A stretch of 64,000 nucleotides of DNA from Streptomyces coacervatus (GCF_029223485.1 NZ_JARHTP010000020.1:186001-250000); one strand, 5' to 3'. Numbered from the stretch's first letter, positions 16,761 through 25,939 are shown. Numbers and translations are program-made. Notes: generated by a model not told the origin, from the letters alone.

Positions 16761-18110
16761 GTGGCTTCTGCCTCTCACCGCCGCTCCCTCCGCCGTCGCC
16801 GCACCCTCGTCGTCTCCGCCGCCGTCGTGGCCGCCGGTGTCGGTGCCGGTGTTCTCGTGATGAACGCGAACGCCGGGACGACGACCGTCGACCTGTACCA
16901 CCGGACGCTCGCCGCCAAGGACGGCTGGGCGTCCTCCGGTTCCGGCACGACCGGTGGTGCGAAGGCCGACTCCGCACACACCTTCACCGTCTCCACGCGC
17001 GCGCAGCTGGTGAAGGCGCTCGGGTCGGTGTCGGACACCACCCCGCGGATCATCAGGATCAAGGGCACCATCGACGCCAACACCGACGACAGCGGCAAGA
17101 AGCTGACCTGCGCGAACTACGCGTCGGGCACGGGCTACTCGCTCTCCTCGTACCTCAAGGCGTACGACCCCGCCACCTACGGCCGCTCCAAGCTGCCGTC
17201 GGGCAGCCAGGAGACGGCGCGGGCCGCCGCGCAGAAGAAGCAGGCGGCGAACATCGTCTTCAAGGTGCCGGCCAACACCAGCATCGTGGGCGTACCCGGC
17301 ACCAAGGCGGGCATCACCGGCGGCATGCTGCAGATCCAGAAGGTGGACAACGTCATCGTCCGCAATCTGACCTTCTCCGCGACCCAGGACTGCTTCCCGC
17401 AGTGGGACCCGACCGACGGCGACAAGGGCAACTGGAACTCGCAGTACGACGCGGTCACCCTGCGCGGGGCGACCCATGTCTGGGCCGACCACAACACGTT
17501 CACGGACGCGCCGGGCCTCGACACCGCCGACCCGACGTACTACGGGCGCCAGTTCCAGATCCACGACGGCGAACTCGACATCACCAAGGGCTCGGACCTG
17601 GTCACCGTCGAGCGCAACCAGTTCACCAACCACGACAAGACCATGCTGATCGGCAGCAGCGACACCGACAGCACCGGCAAGCTGCGCGTCTCCATCCACC
17701 ACAACGTGTGGAAGGGCATTGTGCAGCGCGCACCGCTGGCCCGGCTCGGCCAGATCCACATCTACAACAACTTCTACGACGTCACGGCCCTCAACGGCTA
17801 CGACCTGCAGTACAGCATCAACTCCCGCGCCAAGGCCCAGGTCGTGGCCCAGAACAACTTCTGGAAGACCTCCGCCTCCCAGAAGCTCTCCAAGCTGTTC
17901 AGCGGCGACGGCACGGGGTCGATCGCCGACAGCGGCAACCTCGTCAACGGGACGGCCACCGACCTCGACGCCGCGTGCAACGCCGCCTCGTCGAAGAAGA
18001 TCAGGACGACGGTGAACTGGACGCCGACGCTGACGGCGGGTCTGGAGACATCGGCGAAGAACCTGCCGACCGAGTTGGCGTCGACGACCGGTGCCGGGGT
18101 TCTCTCCTGA
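16761..18110 (+). CDS. Secreted pectate lyase, polysaccharide lyase family 1
   Basis: 449 residues with a signal peptide (RRSLRRRRTLVVSAAVVAAGVG). It shows the right-handed parallel beta-helix pattern of PL1. Typical motifs are DNVIVRNLTF, 'YDAVTLRGATHVWADHNTF' (Ca-binding Asp region), 'DGELDITKGSDLVTVERNQF' and VSIHHNVWKGIVQRAPLARLG, with the RxPxxR-type catalytic Arg segment. It depolymerises pectate by beta-elimination, consistent with a plant-litter lifestyle. GTG 16761 follows a TAAGGAAT ribosome binding site. It converges on the next gene with a 3-nt gap. Confidence 0.93.
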   Translation: MASASHRRSLRRRRTLVVSAAVVAAGVGAGVLVMNANAGTTTVDLYHRTLAAKDGWASSGSGTTGGAKADSAHTFTVSTRAQLVKALGSVSDTTPRIIRIKGTIDANTDDSGKKLTCANYASGTGYSLSSYLKAYDPATYGRSKLPSGSQETARAAAQKKQAANIVFKVPANTSIVGVPGTKAGITGGMLQIQKVDNVIVRNLTFSATQDCFPQWDPTDGDKGNWNSQYDAVTLRGATHVWADHNTFTDAPGLDTADPTYYGRQFQIHDGELDITKGSDLVTVERNQFTNHDKTMLIGSSDTDSTGKLRVSIHHNVWKGIVQRAPLARLGQIHIYNNFYDVTALNGYDLQYSINSRAKAQVVAQNNFWKTSASQKLSKLFSGDGTGSIADSGNLVNGTATDLDAACNAASSKKIRTTVNWTPTLTAGLETSAKNLPTELASTTGAGVLS

Positions 18111-18113
18111 CCC

Positions 18114-18590
18114 CTAGGTGTCGTACGAACCGTCCCAGGGCGAGGTGAAGAACAGGCGGTCCGGGTAGAGCTCAGCCCAGCTGCCCTCCTCGTCCTGGCC
18201 GGTCACCAGGCCGAACAGCACACCGTCGACCGTGACTTGGAACGGTCGTATCGCGATGTCCGTGTACGAGCGGCGGGGCAGGCTGCGCAGGAGTTTCGCC
18301 AGGTGGATGCGGGCGCGCTGCAGGACCGAGCCGTCACCGTCAGGGTTGCGCAGCTGTTCGGCCCAGGTGCCGGCACACCAGATCTCCGAGTCGCGGTAGT
18401 TCCCCTCGGAGTCGAAGGTGTGCAGCACGGTGTAGAGACGTTTGTGCTCTTCCCAGCCGTGGTCGAGGTGGAATCCCTCGGGGAAGGCATACGTGATCGA
18501 TGCCAGGAACTGGCCTTCGGCGTACCGGCCGATGGACTCGGTCCGGTTCCGGGGCACATAGGCGATCGGGACGACTTCGGGCACTGCCAT
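18114..18590 (-). CDS. Hypothetical protein, 158 aa
   Basis: A soluble acidic protein without signal or TM segment. Visible segments: HLDHGWEEHKRLYTVLHTFD, IWCAGTWAEQL, ARIHLAKLLRSLPRRSYTDI and LYPDRLFFTSPWDGSYDT. I recognise no family or catalytic motif. It starts shortly after the metG terminator on the same strand. Confidence 0.7.
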   Translation of the reverse strand: MAVPEVVPIAYVPRNRTESIGRYAEGQFLASITYAFPEGFHLDHGWEEHKRLYTVLHTFDSEGNYRDSEIWCAGTWAEQLRNPDGDGSVLQRARIHLAKLLRSLPRRSYTDIAIRPFQVTVDGVLFGLVTGQDEEGSWAELYPDRLFFTSPWDGSYDT

Positions 18591-18601
18591 GGCCGAAATA
18601 T

Positions 18602-18639
18602 ACGGGGCTCGGAAAGCCGTTCGGCTTTCCGAGCCCCGT
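18602..18639 (-). terminator. 17-bp perfect terminator hairpin between metG and the hypothetical gene
   Basis: ACGGGGCTCGGAAAGCC, loop GTTC, GGCTTTCCGAGCCCCGT: a fully paired stem. On the minus strand the stem is followed by TATATTT, so it terminates metG transcripts. Confidence 0.9.
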
Positions 18640-18663
18640 CCCTCACGGTTCCTACGCGTGTTT

Positions 18664-20379
18664 CTACTCCGGAGCGCCGCCGAAGCGCTCCTTGTAGGTC
18701 TCCAGGTCCTCGTCCGTGAGCTTGGCGAACAGGACCGGCGGGACGGTGAAGGGGGTGCCGGCGGGGACGGAGGTGAGGGCGCGGGCTTCGTCGGCCGTGA
18801 CCCACTTCGCCGTGTCGGCGGTGAGCGTGAAGGCCTGGCGCATGGCGGCCGACGTCGTCGGGATGAACGGTTCCGAGACCACCGAGTAGAGGTGGATCAG
18901 GTTCATTGCCGTGCGCAGGGTCAGGGCCGCGCCGTCCTTGTCGGTCTTGATCTCCAGCCAGGGGGCCTTCTCCTCCAGGTAGGAGTTGCCCGCGGACCAC
19001 AGGGCGCGGAGTGCTGCCGCGGCCTTGCGGAACTGGAGGGTCTCCATGTGGCCCTCGTACTCGGCGAGGAGCTCGGCGATCTGCTCGCCCAGCCTGGTCT
19101 CCGCCTCGCCCGGCTCGCCGCCCGCGGGGACGTCGTCGCCGAAGCGCTTCCTGGAGAAGGACAGGACGCGGTTGACGAAGTTGCCGAGGGTGTCGGCGAG
19201 GTCCTTGTTCACCGTCGCCGTGAAGTGCTCCCAGGTGAAGGACGAGTCGTCCGACTCGGGGGCGTTGGCGATCAGGAAGTAGCGCCAGTAGTCCGCCGGG
19301 AGGATGTCCAGGGCCTGGTCGGTGAAGACGCCCCGCTTCTGGGACGTGGAGAACTTACCGCCGTAGTACGTCAGCCAGTTGAAGGCCTTGACGAAGTCGA
19401 CCTTCTTCCACGGCTCACGGACGCCGAGCTCGGTGGCCGGGAACATCACGGTGTGGAAGGGGACGTTGTCCTTCGCCATGAACTCCGTGTAGCGGACGTC
19501 GGTGTCGACGTCGTACCACCACGACTTCCAGTCCCGGTTCTCCGGGTCCAGGTCCGACCACTCCTTCGTCGCGCCGATGTACTCGATCGGGGCGTCGAAC
19601 CAGACGTAGAAGACCTTGCCCTCGGCCGCCAGCTCCGGCCAGGTGTCGGCCGGGACGGGGACGCCCCAGTCCAGGTCGCGGGTGATGGCGCGGTCGTGCA
19701 GGCCCTCGGTCAGCCACTTGTGGGCGATGGAGGACGCCAGCTGCGGCCAGTCCTTGTCGTGCCGGGCGACCCACTCGCGGACCTCGCTCTCCAGCTTCGA
19801 CTGGAGGAGGAAGAGGTGCTTCGTCTCACGGACCTCCAGGTCCGTGGAGCCGGAGATCGCCGAGCGCGGGTTGATCAGGTCGGTCGGGTCCAGTACGCGG
19901 GTGCAGTTCTCGCACTGGTCGCCGCGGGCCTTGTCGTAGCCGCAGTGCGGGCAGGTGCCCTCGACATAGCGGTCCGGGAGGAAACGGCCGTCGGTGGGGC
20001 TGTACACCTGGCGGATCGCCCGCTCCTCGATGAAGCCGTTCTCGTGCAGCTTGCGGGCGAAGTGCTGGGTGATCTCGCGGTTCTGTGGGGAGGAGCTGCG
20101 GCCGAAGTAGTCGAAGGCGAGCGCGAAGCCGTCGTAGACCGCCTTCTGCGCGTCGTGTGCCTGGGCACAGAACTCGTCCACGGGGAGGCCCTGCTCCTTC
20201 GCCGCCAGCTCGGCGGGGGTGCCGTGCTCGTCCGTCGCGCAGATGTACAGGACGTCGTGGCCGCGCTGGCGGAGGTAGCGGGAGTACACGTCCGCCGGGA
20301 GCATGGACCCCACCATGTTGCCCAGGTGCTTGATTCCGTTGATGTACGGAAGGGCGCTGGTGATGAGGTGTCGAGCCAT
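18664..20379 (-). CDS. metG: Methionyl-tRNA synthetase
   Basis: 571-residue class Ia synthetase. The HIGH-like motif appears as HLGN (PYINGIKHLGNMVGS). The zinc knuckle is intact (CPHC...CENC) and the KMSKS equivalent is KFSTS (GGKFSTSQKRGVF). It lacks the C-terminal tRNA-binding dimerisation domain found in the longer MetRS type, as usual in actinobacteria. Start ATG 20379 (MARHLITSALPYING) has GGGAG upstream; an in-frame ATG 21 codons earlier gives a non-conserved extension. Confidence 0.96.
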   Translation of the reverse strand: MARHLITSALPYINGIKHLGNMVGSMLPADVYSRYLRQRGHDVLYICATDEHGTPAELAAKEQGLPVDEFCAQAHDAQKAVYDGFALAFDYFGRSSSPQNREITQHFARKLHENGFIEERAIRQVYSPTDGRFLPDRYVEGTCPHCGYDKARGDQCENCTRVLDPTDLINPRSAISGSTDLEVRETKHLFLLQSKLESEVREWVARHDKDWPQLASSIAHKWLTEGLHDRAITRDLDWGVPVPADTWPELAAEGKVFYVWFDAPIEYIGATKEWSDLDPENRDWKSWWYDVDTDVRYTEFMAKDNVPFHTVMFPATELGVREPWKKVDFVKAFNWLTYYGGKFSTSQKRGVFTDQALDILPADYWRYFLIANAPESDDSSFTWEHFTATVNKDLADTLGNFVNRVLSFSRKRFGDDVPAGGEPGEAETRLGEQIAELLAEYEGHMETLQFRKAAAALRALWSAGNSYLEEKAPWLEIKTDKDGAALTLRTAMNLIHLYSVVSEPFIPTTSAAMRQAFTLTADTAKWVTADEARALTSVPAGTPFTVPPVLFAKLTDEDLETYKERFGGAPE

Positions 20380-20449
20380 CGGGGGCTGCTCCCAGGTCGG
20401 TGGTTCTTGCTGCTTTGCGAACCTTGAAATCGTAGCCGACATGGGTGGG

Positions 20450-20492
20450 CCGCCCGCTTCCCGTTTTACGGGGTGGGAAGGGGGCGGCCTCG
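20450..20492 (-). terminator. Imperfect hairpin after the VWA gene
   Basis: GCCGCCCGCTTCCC pairs imperfectly with GGGAAGGGGGCGGC (one bulge) around GTTTTACGGGGT. It lies between the VWA stop codon and metG on the minus strand. Confidence 0.5.
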
Positions 20493-20512
20493 GTGATCTA
20501 CAGGGGTGAGAG

Positions 20513-22036
20513 TCAGGGGCGCCAGTCGATCAGTACGCCGTCGTAGAGCTCCGCGTCCGTGAGCTCCAGGGGGGTCGGGCCCGCGTGGAAGAAGGCCGTG
20601 TTGTCGGTCTTCAGTTTGCGGAGGTAGTCGAAGGCCTTGTTGTCGTGGTCGCCGAACGCGACGAACGAGAAGAACACCGAGGGGTGGGACTTCGCGGCCT
20701 CGGTGAGGGACTGGGTGGCCGGGGTCTTGGCGTCCGGGGCGCCGTCGGTCTGGAAGACGACGAGGGCGGGGGCGTCGGGGGCGGCGGCCGTCTTGTCGTA
20801 GTGGGCGAGGACGGCTTCCACGGCGGCGTGGTAGCTGGTACGGCCCATCCGGCCGAGGCCGGCGTGCGCGTCGTCGATGGCGGTCTCGGGGGAGGCCGGG
20901 GTGAGGTCGGTGGTGCCGTCGACCTCGGTGGAGAAGAAGACGACGTGCACGGAGGCGTTCTCGCTGCCGTCGGGGTCCAGGTGCTCGGCGAGGGCGAGGG
21001 TCTGGTCGGCGAGGGCCTGGGCGGAGCCGTCCTTGTAGTACGGGCGCATGCTCGCGGAGCGGTCGAGGACCAGGTAGACCTTGGCGCGGGCGGTGGTTAG
21101 GCCGGCTTTTGCGAGGGCGGTGGCCGGGGCGTCCGGCTCCGCCTCGGCCGCGGGTTCCGCCTCCGCCTCGGCTTCGCCTTCGGCGGGATTGTTCCCACCC
21201 GCACCACCCGTACCACTTTCGTCGTCGGCTGCGGGTGGCCCCTGCGGGGCTTCCTCGCCGTCGGCGGCTGCGGGCTCGTGCGCCTCGGGCGCGGCGGCCA
21301 CGGGCTCGGGGGTCTGCTGCGGCTCCTCGGCCTCTGCGACCGGCTCGGGCTCAGCCTCCGCGATCGGCGTGGGCTCTTGCTCGGAGGTGGTCTCGATCAC
21401 GGGCTCGGGGGCAGCCTCTGCCTCCGGCTCGGGGGTGGCCTCCGGCTCCGCTTCCGCGATCGGCTCCGCGGTCTCCTCCGGTGCCGTGGTGGGCTCCGGT
21501 TCCTCGGCGGCCACCGGCTCAGGGCCCTGCTCCGGCTCCTCAGGCTCGGGCTCGGCCTCCGCGACCGGTGTGGGCTCCGGCTCGGGGGTGGTCTCGATCA
21601 CGGACTCGGGCTCCGGCTTGGGCTCCGGCTCGGGGGCGACCTCCGCCTCCGGCGCAGCCTCCGCGATCGGTTCCGCGGCAGCCTCCGGCTCCGGGGCGGC
21701 CTCAGTGGCCGGTTCCGGCTGCTTCGCCGGTTCCGGCTCGGCCTTCGCCGACGGCTCCTCGGTCTCTGTGGTCACCTGGTCCACCGGCTCCGACGGCCTC
21801 GGCACCGTGACGTTGTCGAAGGCTGCCGATACGAGGTCGTGCTCGTCCTGATCCGGCGTGGACGACGAGCGCGGCTCCGGGACCTGCGCAGATGCCGTCG
21901 GCTGCGGCTCGGCGGACGGTGCGGGGACCGTCGGTTCCGGAGCGTGCGAAGAGGTGAGGTCCGCACCCTCTGCATCGGCGGCACGCCCCTTGCGTGACCT
22001 GCCGAACGCGTTCCGCAGGAGAGTGAGAATGCCCAT
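20513..22036 (-). CDS. VWA-domain protein with long Ala/Glu/Pro linker
   Basis: 507 residues. A short basic N-terminal segment (MGILTLLRNAFGRSRKGR) is followed by about 270 residues of low-complexity AEPEPxxEA repeats. The C-terminal von Willebrand A domain has a MIDAS site: LDRSASM (DxSxS), TSYHAAVEA (Thr) and VFQTDGAPD (Asp). The domain resembles TerF/TerY-type VWA proteins of tellurite/stress loci. The start is ATG 22036 with AAGGG upstream; 42 extra codons of open frame precede it. No ter genes are adjacent, so its partner is unknown. Confidence 0.85.
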   Translation of the reverse strand: MGILTLLRNAFGRSRKGRAADAEGADLTSSHAPEPTVPAPSAEPQPTASAQVPEPRSSSTPDQDEHDLVSAAFDNVTVPRPSEPVDQVTTETEEPSAKAEPEPAKQPEPATEAAPEPEAAAEPIAEAAPEAEVAPEPEPKPEPESVIETTPEPEPTPVAEAEPEPEEPEQGPEPVAAEEPEPTTAPEETAEPIAEAEPEATPEPEAEAAPEPVIETTSEQEPTPIAEAEPEPVAEAEEPQQTPEPVAAAPEAHEPAAADGEEAPQGPPAADDESGTGGAGGNNPAEGEAEAEAEPAAEAEPDAPATALAKAGLTTARAKVYLVLDRSASMRPYYKDGSAQALADQTLALAEHLDPDGSENASVHVVFFSTEVDGTTDLTPASPETAIDDAHAGLGRMGRTSYHAAVEAVLAHYDKTAAAPDAPALVVFQTDGAPDAKTPATQSLTEAAKSHPSVFFSFVAFGDHDNKAFDYLRKLKTDNTAFFHAGPTPLELTDAELYDGVLIDWRP

Positions 22037-22154
22037 GTGCGCAACCCTTCGCGTGAGTTGATCCCCGTCAATCCCTGGCCAGGACGGACACGTAAGGTTA
22101 GCGGCCCCAGATGGTGATCTTGGGCAGGGGCAAGGGACAGTACGGCCACTTGTG

Positions 22155-23093
22155 TCAACCACGCGTCAACGCAGGATGCTCTCCCTCGCGTTCCAGCCAT
22201 TCCCGGTACGCCGGTGCCCGTCGCGCCGACTCCCAGTACGCCTCCTCCAGCGCGGGCAGCGCGCCGTCCAGGTCCGTCTCCGTGCGGGCCGCAAGGAGCA
22301 GGCGTACGCCGAGCGGGTCGCCCTGGAGGCGGCGTACCGCCATGTCGGGGTGAGAGACGGCGGTCGGCTGGCAGACGGTGACCACCTCGCCGGTTGCGAC
22401 CAGGGCGGCCGCCGTGTGGTAGTCGCCGTGCAGGACGTGCGGGTTGATGCCCGCCGTGCGGAACATGCGCTGGACCGCGTCCCATTCGCCGTCGACCGTG
22501 GGGTCGATCATCCAGCGGTCGTCGGCCAGTTCGGGGAGGCCGACCACGGGGTGCGCGGTCGCCGGGTGGTCGGCCGACAGGGACACGAACTGCGGTTCGC
22601 GTTCGATCAGGGTGCGCAGGCGCAGGCCCTCGGGGATGCGCAGCGGGCTGCCCTCGACCTCGTGCACGAAGGCGACGTCCAGCTGGCCGTCGGCGACCAT
22701 GCGCAGCAGGGCGTTCGGCGAGACGTTCATGTGCAGGGTGGGGTCCTGGCCGCGGGCGCGCAGCCGGCGCAGCCAGCCCGCCAGGGCCTTGCTGGCGGTG
22801 GAGCCGACGCGCAGTTCGGGGCCGCCGGTGGCCGCGGCTCTCGCCTCGCTCACCAGGGAGCGCATTTCGGCCACCAGGGGGCGGGCCCGGCTCAGCACCA
22901 GGCTGCCCAGCGGGGTGGGGCGGCAGCCGGTGCGGGCGCGGACGAACAGCGTGCCGCCCAGCTCCTGCTCGATACGGCGCAGCTGGGTGCTCAACGACGG
23001 CTGGGCGACGCCCAGTTGGCGGGCGGCACGGTGCAGACTGCCGGTGTCGGCTATGGCGCACAGCGCGCGGAGGTGTCTCACCTCGAGGTCCAT
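22155..23093 (-). CDS. snpR: LysR-type regulator divergent from snapalysin
   Basis: 312 residues. The N-terminal winged helix (LRALCAIADTGSLHRAARQLGVAQPSLSTQLRRIE) is canonical LysR; an effector-binding periplasmic-protein-like domain follows. It is divergently transcribed from the snapalysin gene, the arrangement known for snpR/mprR of Streptomyces, where the LysR protein activates the protease gene. A T-N11-A dyad in the shared intergenic region (23192-23214) is the likely binding site. Confidence 0.9.
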   Translation of the reverse strand: MDLEVRHLRALCAIADTGSLHRAARQLGVAQPSLSTQLRRIEQELGGTLFVRARTGCRPTPLGSLVLSRARPLVAEMRSLVSEARAAATGGPELRVGSTASKALAGWLRRLRARGQDPTLHMNVSPNALLRMVADGQLDVAFVHEVEGSPLRIPEGLRLRTLIEREPQFVSLSADHPATAHPVVGLPELADDRWMIDPTVDGEWDAVQRMFRTAGINPHVLHGDYHTAAALVATGEVVTVCQPTAVSHPDMAVRRLQGDPLGVRLLLAARTETDLDGALPALEEAYWESARRAPAYREWLEREGEHPALTRG

Positions 23094-23191
23094 GCCCTCG
23101 GAGCGTAAAGCGGAATCAAAGCTTTCACCAGCCTCACAAATCCCACCCGACGCACGCGAATTGGGTGGTTGTGCCGGTGGTCGGGAAGATT

Positions 23192-23214
23192 GGCGATAGG
23201 GCTGTGCTATCGCC
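23192..23214. promoter_or_regulatory. LysR box (T-N11-A dyad) in the snpR-snpA intergenic region
   Basis: GGCGATAG and CTATCGCC form a perfect 8-bp inverted repeat with a 7-nt spacer; T 23197 and A 23209 give the T-N11-A signature of LysR-type sites. It lies 77 nt before the protease start codon. Confidence 0.75.
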
Positions 23215-23290
23215 GGTTGCCATCATCACAGCGGTCCCGCACGCGCCGACACTCGGCAACGACGACTCACCCCCCACCTAGGAGTCATCG

Positions 23291-23992
23291 ATGCGCAAGC
23301 GCACCACTGTGTCTGTCATGCCCGCGTCCAGCCGGGCGGCTGCGGCCGTCGGCCTCAGCCTCGCGGTCTTCGGCCTGGGTACGGCGGTTCCGGCCGCCGC
23401 GGCCCCGGCTCCCGCCCCGTCGTACGCCGGCTACAACGGTTCGTCCGCCGAGGCCAAGGCCAACAAGGCGTTCTTCCAGGCGGTCCTCAGGTCGGTCGCC
23501 GAGAAGCGGGCGGCCCACCCGAACAGCGCGGCCGCCGTCACGGTCACCTACGACGCCTCCGCGGCGCCCACCTTCAGCGCCGAGATAGCCCGCAGCGCCT
23601 CCATATGGAACAGCTCGGTGTCGAACGTGAAGCTCCAGGCCGGGTCGTCGGGCGCCGACTTCTCCTACCGGGAGGGCAACGACCCCCAGGGCTCGTACGC
23701 CTCGACCGACGGCCACGGCGGCGGCTTTGTCTTCCTCGACTACGCACAGAACAAGGAGTACGACTCCACCCGCGTGACCGCCCATGAGACGGGCCATGTG
23801 CTCGGCCTCCCCGACCACTACGAGGGCCCGTGCAGCGAGCTGATGTCGGGCGGCGGCCCCGGCCCGTCCTGCACGAACCCCAACCCCGACGCCAATGAAC
23901 GCGCCAAGGTCGACCAGCTGTGGGCCAACGGCTTCAAGGCGGCCCTGAACAAGGCCCTGAGCGACAAGTCCCTGCACAAGAGCACGCGTTAA
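23291..23992 (+). CDS. snpA: Snapalysin (small neutral metalloprotease, M7)
   Basis: 233-residue secreted zinc protease precursor: a signal peptide ending near AAAAPAPAPS, a short propeptide, then a mature domain of ~15 kDa. The zinc site is HETGHVLGLPDHYEG (HExxHxxGxxD, third ligand Asp), followed by the Met-turn CSELMSGG; both are diagnostic of M7. Two Cys flank the Met-turn (GPCSEL, PSCTNP). TAGGAGT precedes ATG 23291. It degrades extracellular protein such as casein. Confidence 0.96.
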   Translation: MRKRTTVSVMPASSRAAAAVGLSLAVFGLGTAVPAAAAPAPAPSYAGYNGSSAEAKANKAFFQAVLRSVAEKRAAHPNSAAAVTVTYDASAAPTFSAEIARSASIWNSSVSNVKLQAGSSGADFSYREGNDPQGSYASTDGHGGGFVFLDYAQNKEYDSTRVTAHETGHVLGLPDHYEGPCSELMSGGGPGPSCTNPNPDANERAKVDQLWANGFKAALNKALSDKSLHKSTR

Positions 23993-24008
23993 CCACCACC
24001 CCCCACAA

Positions 24009-24043
24009 GGTGCGGCCGCCCTCCTGCACGGGGCGGCCGCACC
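24009..24043 (+). terminator. Terminator hairpin between snpA and the convergent phosphatase-family gene
   Basis: GGTGCGGCCGCCC and GGGCGGCCGCACC form a perfect 13-bp stem with a 9-nt loop. It lies between convergent genes and may work in both directions. Confidence 0.85.
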
Positions 24044-24098
24044 CACCTGTGTTCGGGGGCGGCTCAGTATGTCCGCGAGCCGGTCGTCCTTGTCCGGA

Positions 24099-25145
24099 TC
24101 ATCCGCGCCGGTGCAGCGTGATGTCCACGAGCAGTGCGCGGTGGTCGGTGTCGGGCAGGTTCAGGAAGCGGGTGCTGTTCGCCGAGAAGTCCCGGGAGAC
24201 GAGTACGTGGTCGATCTGGGCGCCGAACGGCGGGGCCGTGCGGGAGGGCCAGCTGGGAGTGCGGTCGTGGTCCGTGAGGCGGGCGGTGTCGCGCATGCCG
24301 GTGTCGAGGGTGCGGCGGAAGGCGGCGTGGTCCTGGGAGGCGTTGAAGTCGCCGGCCAGGATCATGGGTGTGCGGGTCGCGGCGGCGACGTCGCGCAGGC
24401 GGCCGAGTTCGCGGCGCCATACGTCGACCTGGCCGGGCAGGGGCGGCACGGGGTGTGCCAGTTGGAGCCGTACGGCGTGCCCGTGCACATCGGCGACTGC
24501 GCCGGGCATGCCCATGGTCCCGGCCACGCCCTCCGTGCCCTTGAGCGGGAAACGGCTGAGGATGATCGACCCCGCGGAGCCCTCGGCCGCCACGGCCTGC
24601 CGGTAGGGGTAGTCGGCGCCGAACTCCTGCTTCAGCCGCGCCTGGCAGGTGTACTCGCACTCCTCGACGAACACCATGTCCGGCTTGTGGCGCCGGATCT
24701 CGGGGACGAGGGAGCCCGTCCCGCGCCCGAACTCGACGTTCGAGGTCAGCACCTTGAACTCGGCGACGGGGGTGCCGCCGGGCTCGTCCGTCTTCCCGTA
24801 CGGCTCGATGAACCACGCCAGCAGGCCGAGGACGACGAGCGACCACACCATCCCGACCCGCCACCGGGCGAGCAGCGCGAGCAGCAGGGCCAGCCCGGTG
24901 GGCGCCAGCAGCCAGGGGAGGAAGGCGAGGACCTGAGGGACGGGGGTGATGCCGTCGCTGTCGGCGACCCGGCAGCCGACGACCATGCTCACTGCTGCGC
25001 AGAGCAGAGCGGCGGAGCAGGCGCCGAGCCGCTGCCAGGCTGACCTGCGCCGCAGCGGACCCTGCTGGGGGCTGCCGCCCCCAGACCCCCGCTTCGGCCC
25101 TGAAGGGGCCTCGTCCTCAAACGCCGGACGGGCTGAGTGAGTCAC
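24099..25145 (-). CDS. Endonuclease/exonuclease/phosphatase-family membrane protein
   Basis: About 348 residues. Three TM helices at ~35-105 (ACSAALLCAAVSMVVG, VLAFLPWLLAPTGLALLLALL, MVWSLVVLGLLAWF) precede an extracytoplasmic EEP domain: VLTSNVEFG, VFVEECEYT (Glu metal ligand), ILAGDFNASQDH and DTDHRALLVDI (His). The fold covers DNases, sphingomyelinases and phosphatases; the substrate is not predictable. The start is uncertain. GTG 25145 is used, but the first ~28 codons lie in a dispersed repeat (25062-25137) and lack a good ribosome binding site, so the native start may lie further in. Confidence 0.8.
   Translation of the reverse strand: MTHSARPAFEDEAPSGPKRGSGGGSPQQGPLRRRSAWQRLGACSAALLCAAVSMVVGCRVADSDGITPVPQVLAFLPWLLAPTGLALLLALLARWRVGMVWSLVVLGLLAWFIEPYGKTDEPGGTPVAEFKVLTSNVEFGRGTGSLVPEIRRHKPDMVFVEECEYTCQARLKQEFGADYPYRQAVAAEGSAGSIILSRFPLKGTEGVAGTMGMPGAVADVHGHAVRLQLAHPVPPLPGQVDVWRRELGRLRDVAAATRTPMILAGDFNASQDHAAFRRTLDTGMRDTARLTDHDRTPSWPSRTAPPFGAQIDHVLVSRDFSANSTRFLNLPDTDHRALLVDITLHRRG
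25062..25137. repeat. Dispersed repeat (TCCTCAAACGCCGGACGGGC type), copy 1
   Basis: A GGGGGC/GCCCCC hairpin, then AGACCCCCG, a TGAAGGGGCC arm and TCCTCAAACGCCGGACGGGC. Nearly the same sequence occurs at 31696-31768. Here it coincides with the apparent N-terminus of the membrane EEP protein. Confidence 0.85.
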
Positions 25146-25155
25146 ACTCCCGAGG

Positions 25156-25911
25156 TTACGAGTGGGCGTCGATCCGTGCCAGGAAACGCTCCAGGACCCC
25201 GTTGAACTCCCTCGGCCGCTCCAGGTTCGGCATATGGGCCGCACCTTCGACGACGTGCAGTGCCGAGTCCGGAAGCGCCGCGTGCATCACCTCGGCGTCC
25301 GACACTGGCGTGTATGTGTCGTCGGCTCCCACGACCACCAGAGCCGGCACCGTCACCTGCGTCAGCAGCTCGCGGTAGTCCGGCCGGGCGGCGCGGGCGC
25401 GCAGGGCCGCGGCGGCGGACTCGGGGCGGGTGGCCGTCATCATGCGGTGGACGTGGGCCTTGACCGCTCCATCAGCGGTCGGAGCGACCATCTTCTCCAG
25501 GACCTCGTCGGCGTATCCGCGCATGCCCTCCCGGAGCAGGCGGTCCGCCATGGCGTGGCGCACCTCGACGCCCTCGGGCGTCTCCGCCGCCGGGAAGGTG
25601 TCGGCGAGGACCAGGCCGCTGATGCGGTGCGGGAACTGCCGGTAGCAGTCCATCGCGATCTGTCCGCCCATGGAGAGGCCGGCGAGGACGCACCTGTCCA
25701 CCTCCCGCTCGTCCAGCAGCGCCGCGATGTCCTGCGCGAACTGCTCGAAGCGCGTGACCTGCGGCGACGAGGGCGAGGCGCCGTAGCCTCGCAGGTCGGG
25801 GGCAATCACCCGGCGGGAGGCGGAGAACGCCTCCAGCTGCGGGTTCCACATCGTGTGGTCGAAGGGGTGGCCGTGGATGAGGACGAGGGTGATCGGTGCT
25901 GGTACCGGCAT
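25156..25911 (-). CDS. Alpha/beta hydrolase
   Basis: 251 residues. It has the oxyanion segment LVLIHGHPFDHTMW, DLRGYGAS, nucleophile elbow LAGLSMGG (Ser), acid region GADDTYTPV (Asp) and catalytic His in EGAAHMPNLERP. It belongs to the MhpC/RutD-like esterase/hydrolase group; substrate unknown. Start ATG 25911; TAGGGT lies 7 nt upstream, so the message may be leaderless. It is divergent from a MocR regulator, which may control it. Confidence 0.9.
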   Translation of the reverse strand: MPVPAPITLVLIHGHPFDHTMWNPQLEAFSASRRVIAPDLRGYGASPSSPQVTRFEQFAQDIAALLDEREVDRCVLAGLSMGGQIAMDCYRQFPHRISGLVLADTFPAAETPEGVEVRHAMADRLLREGMRGYADEVLEKMVAPTADGAVKAHVHRMMTATRPESAAAALRARAARPDYRELLTQVTVPALVVVGADDTYTPVSDAEVMHAALPDSALHVVEGAAHMPNLERPREFNGVLERFLARIDAHS

Positions 25912-25939
25912 GGGTTCGACCCTAGGGCGGCCCGACTTC

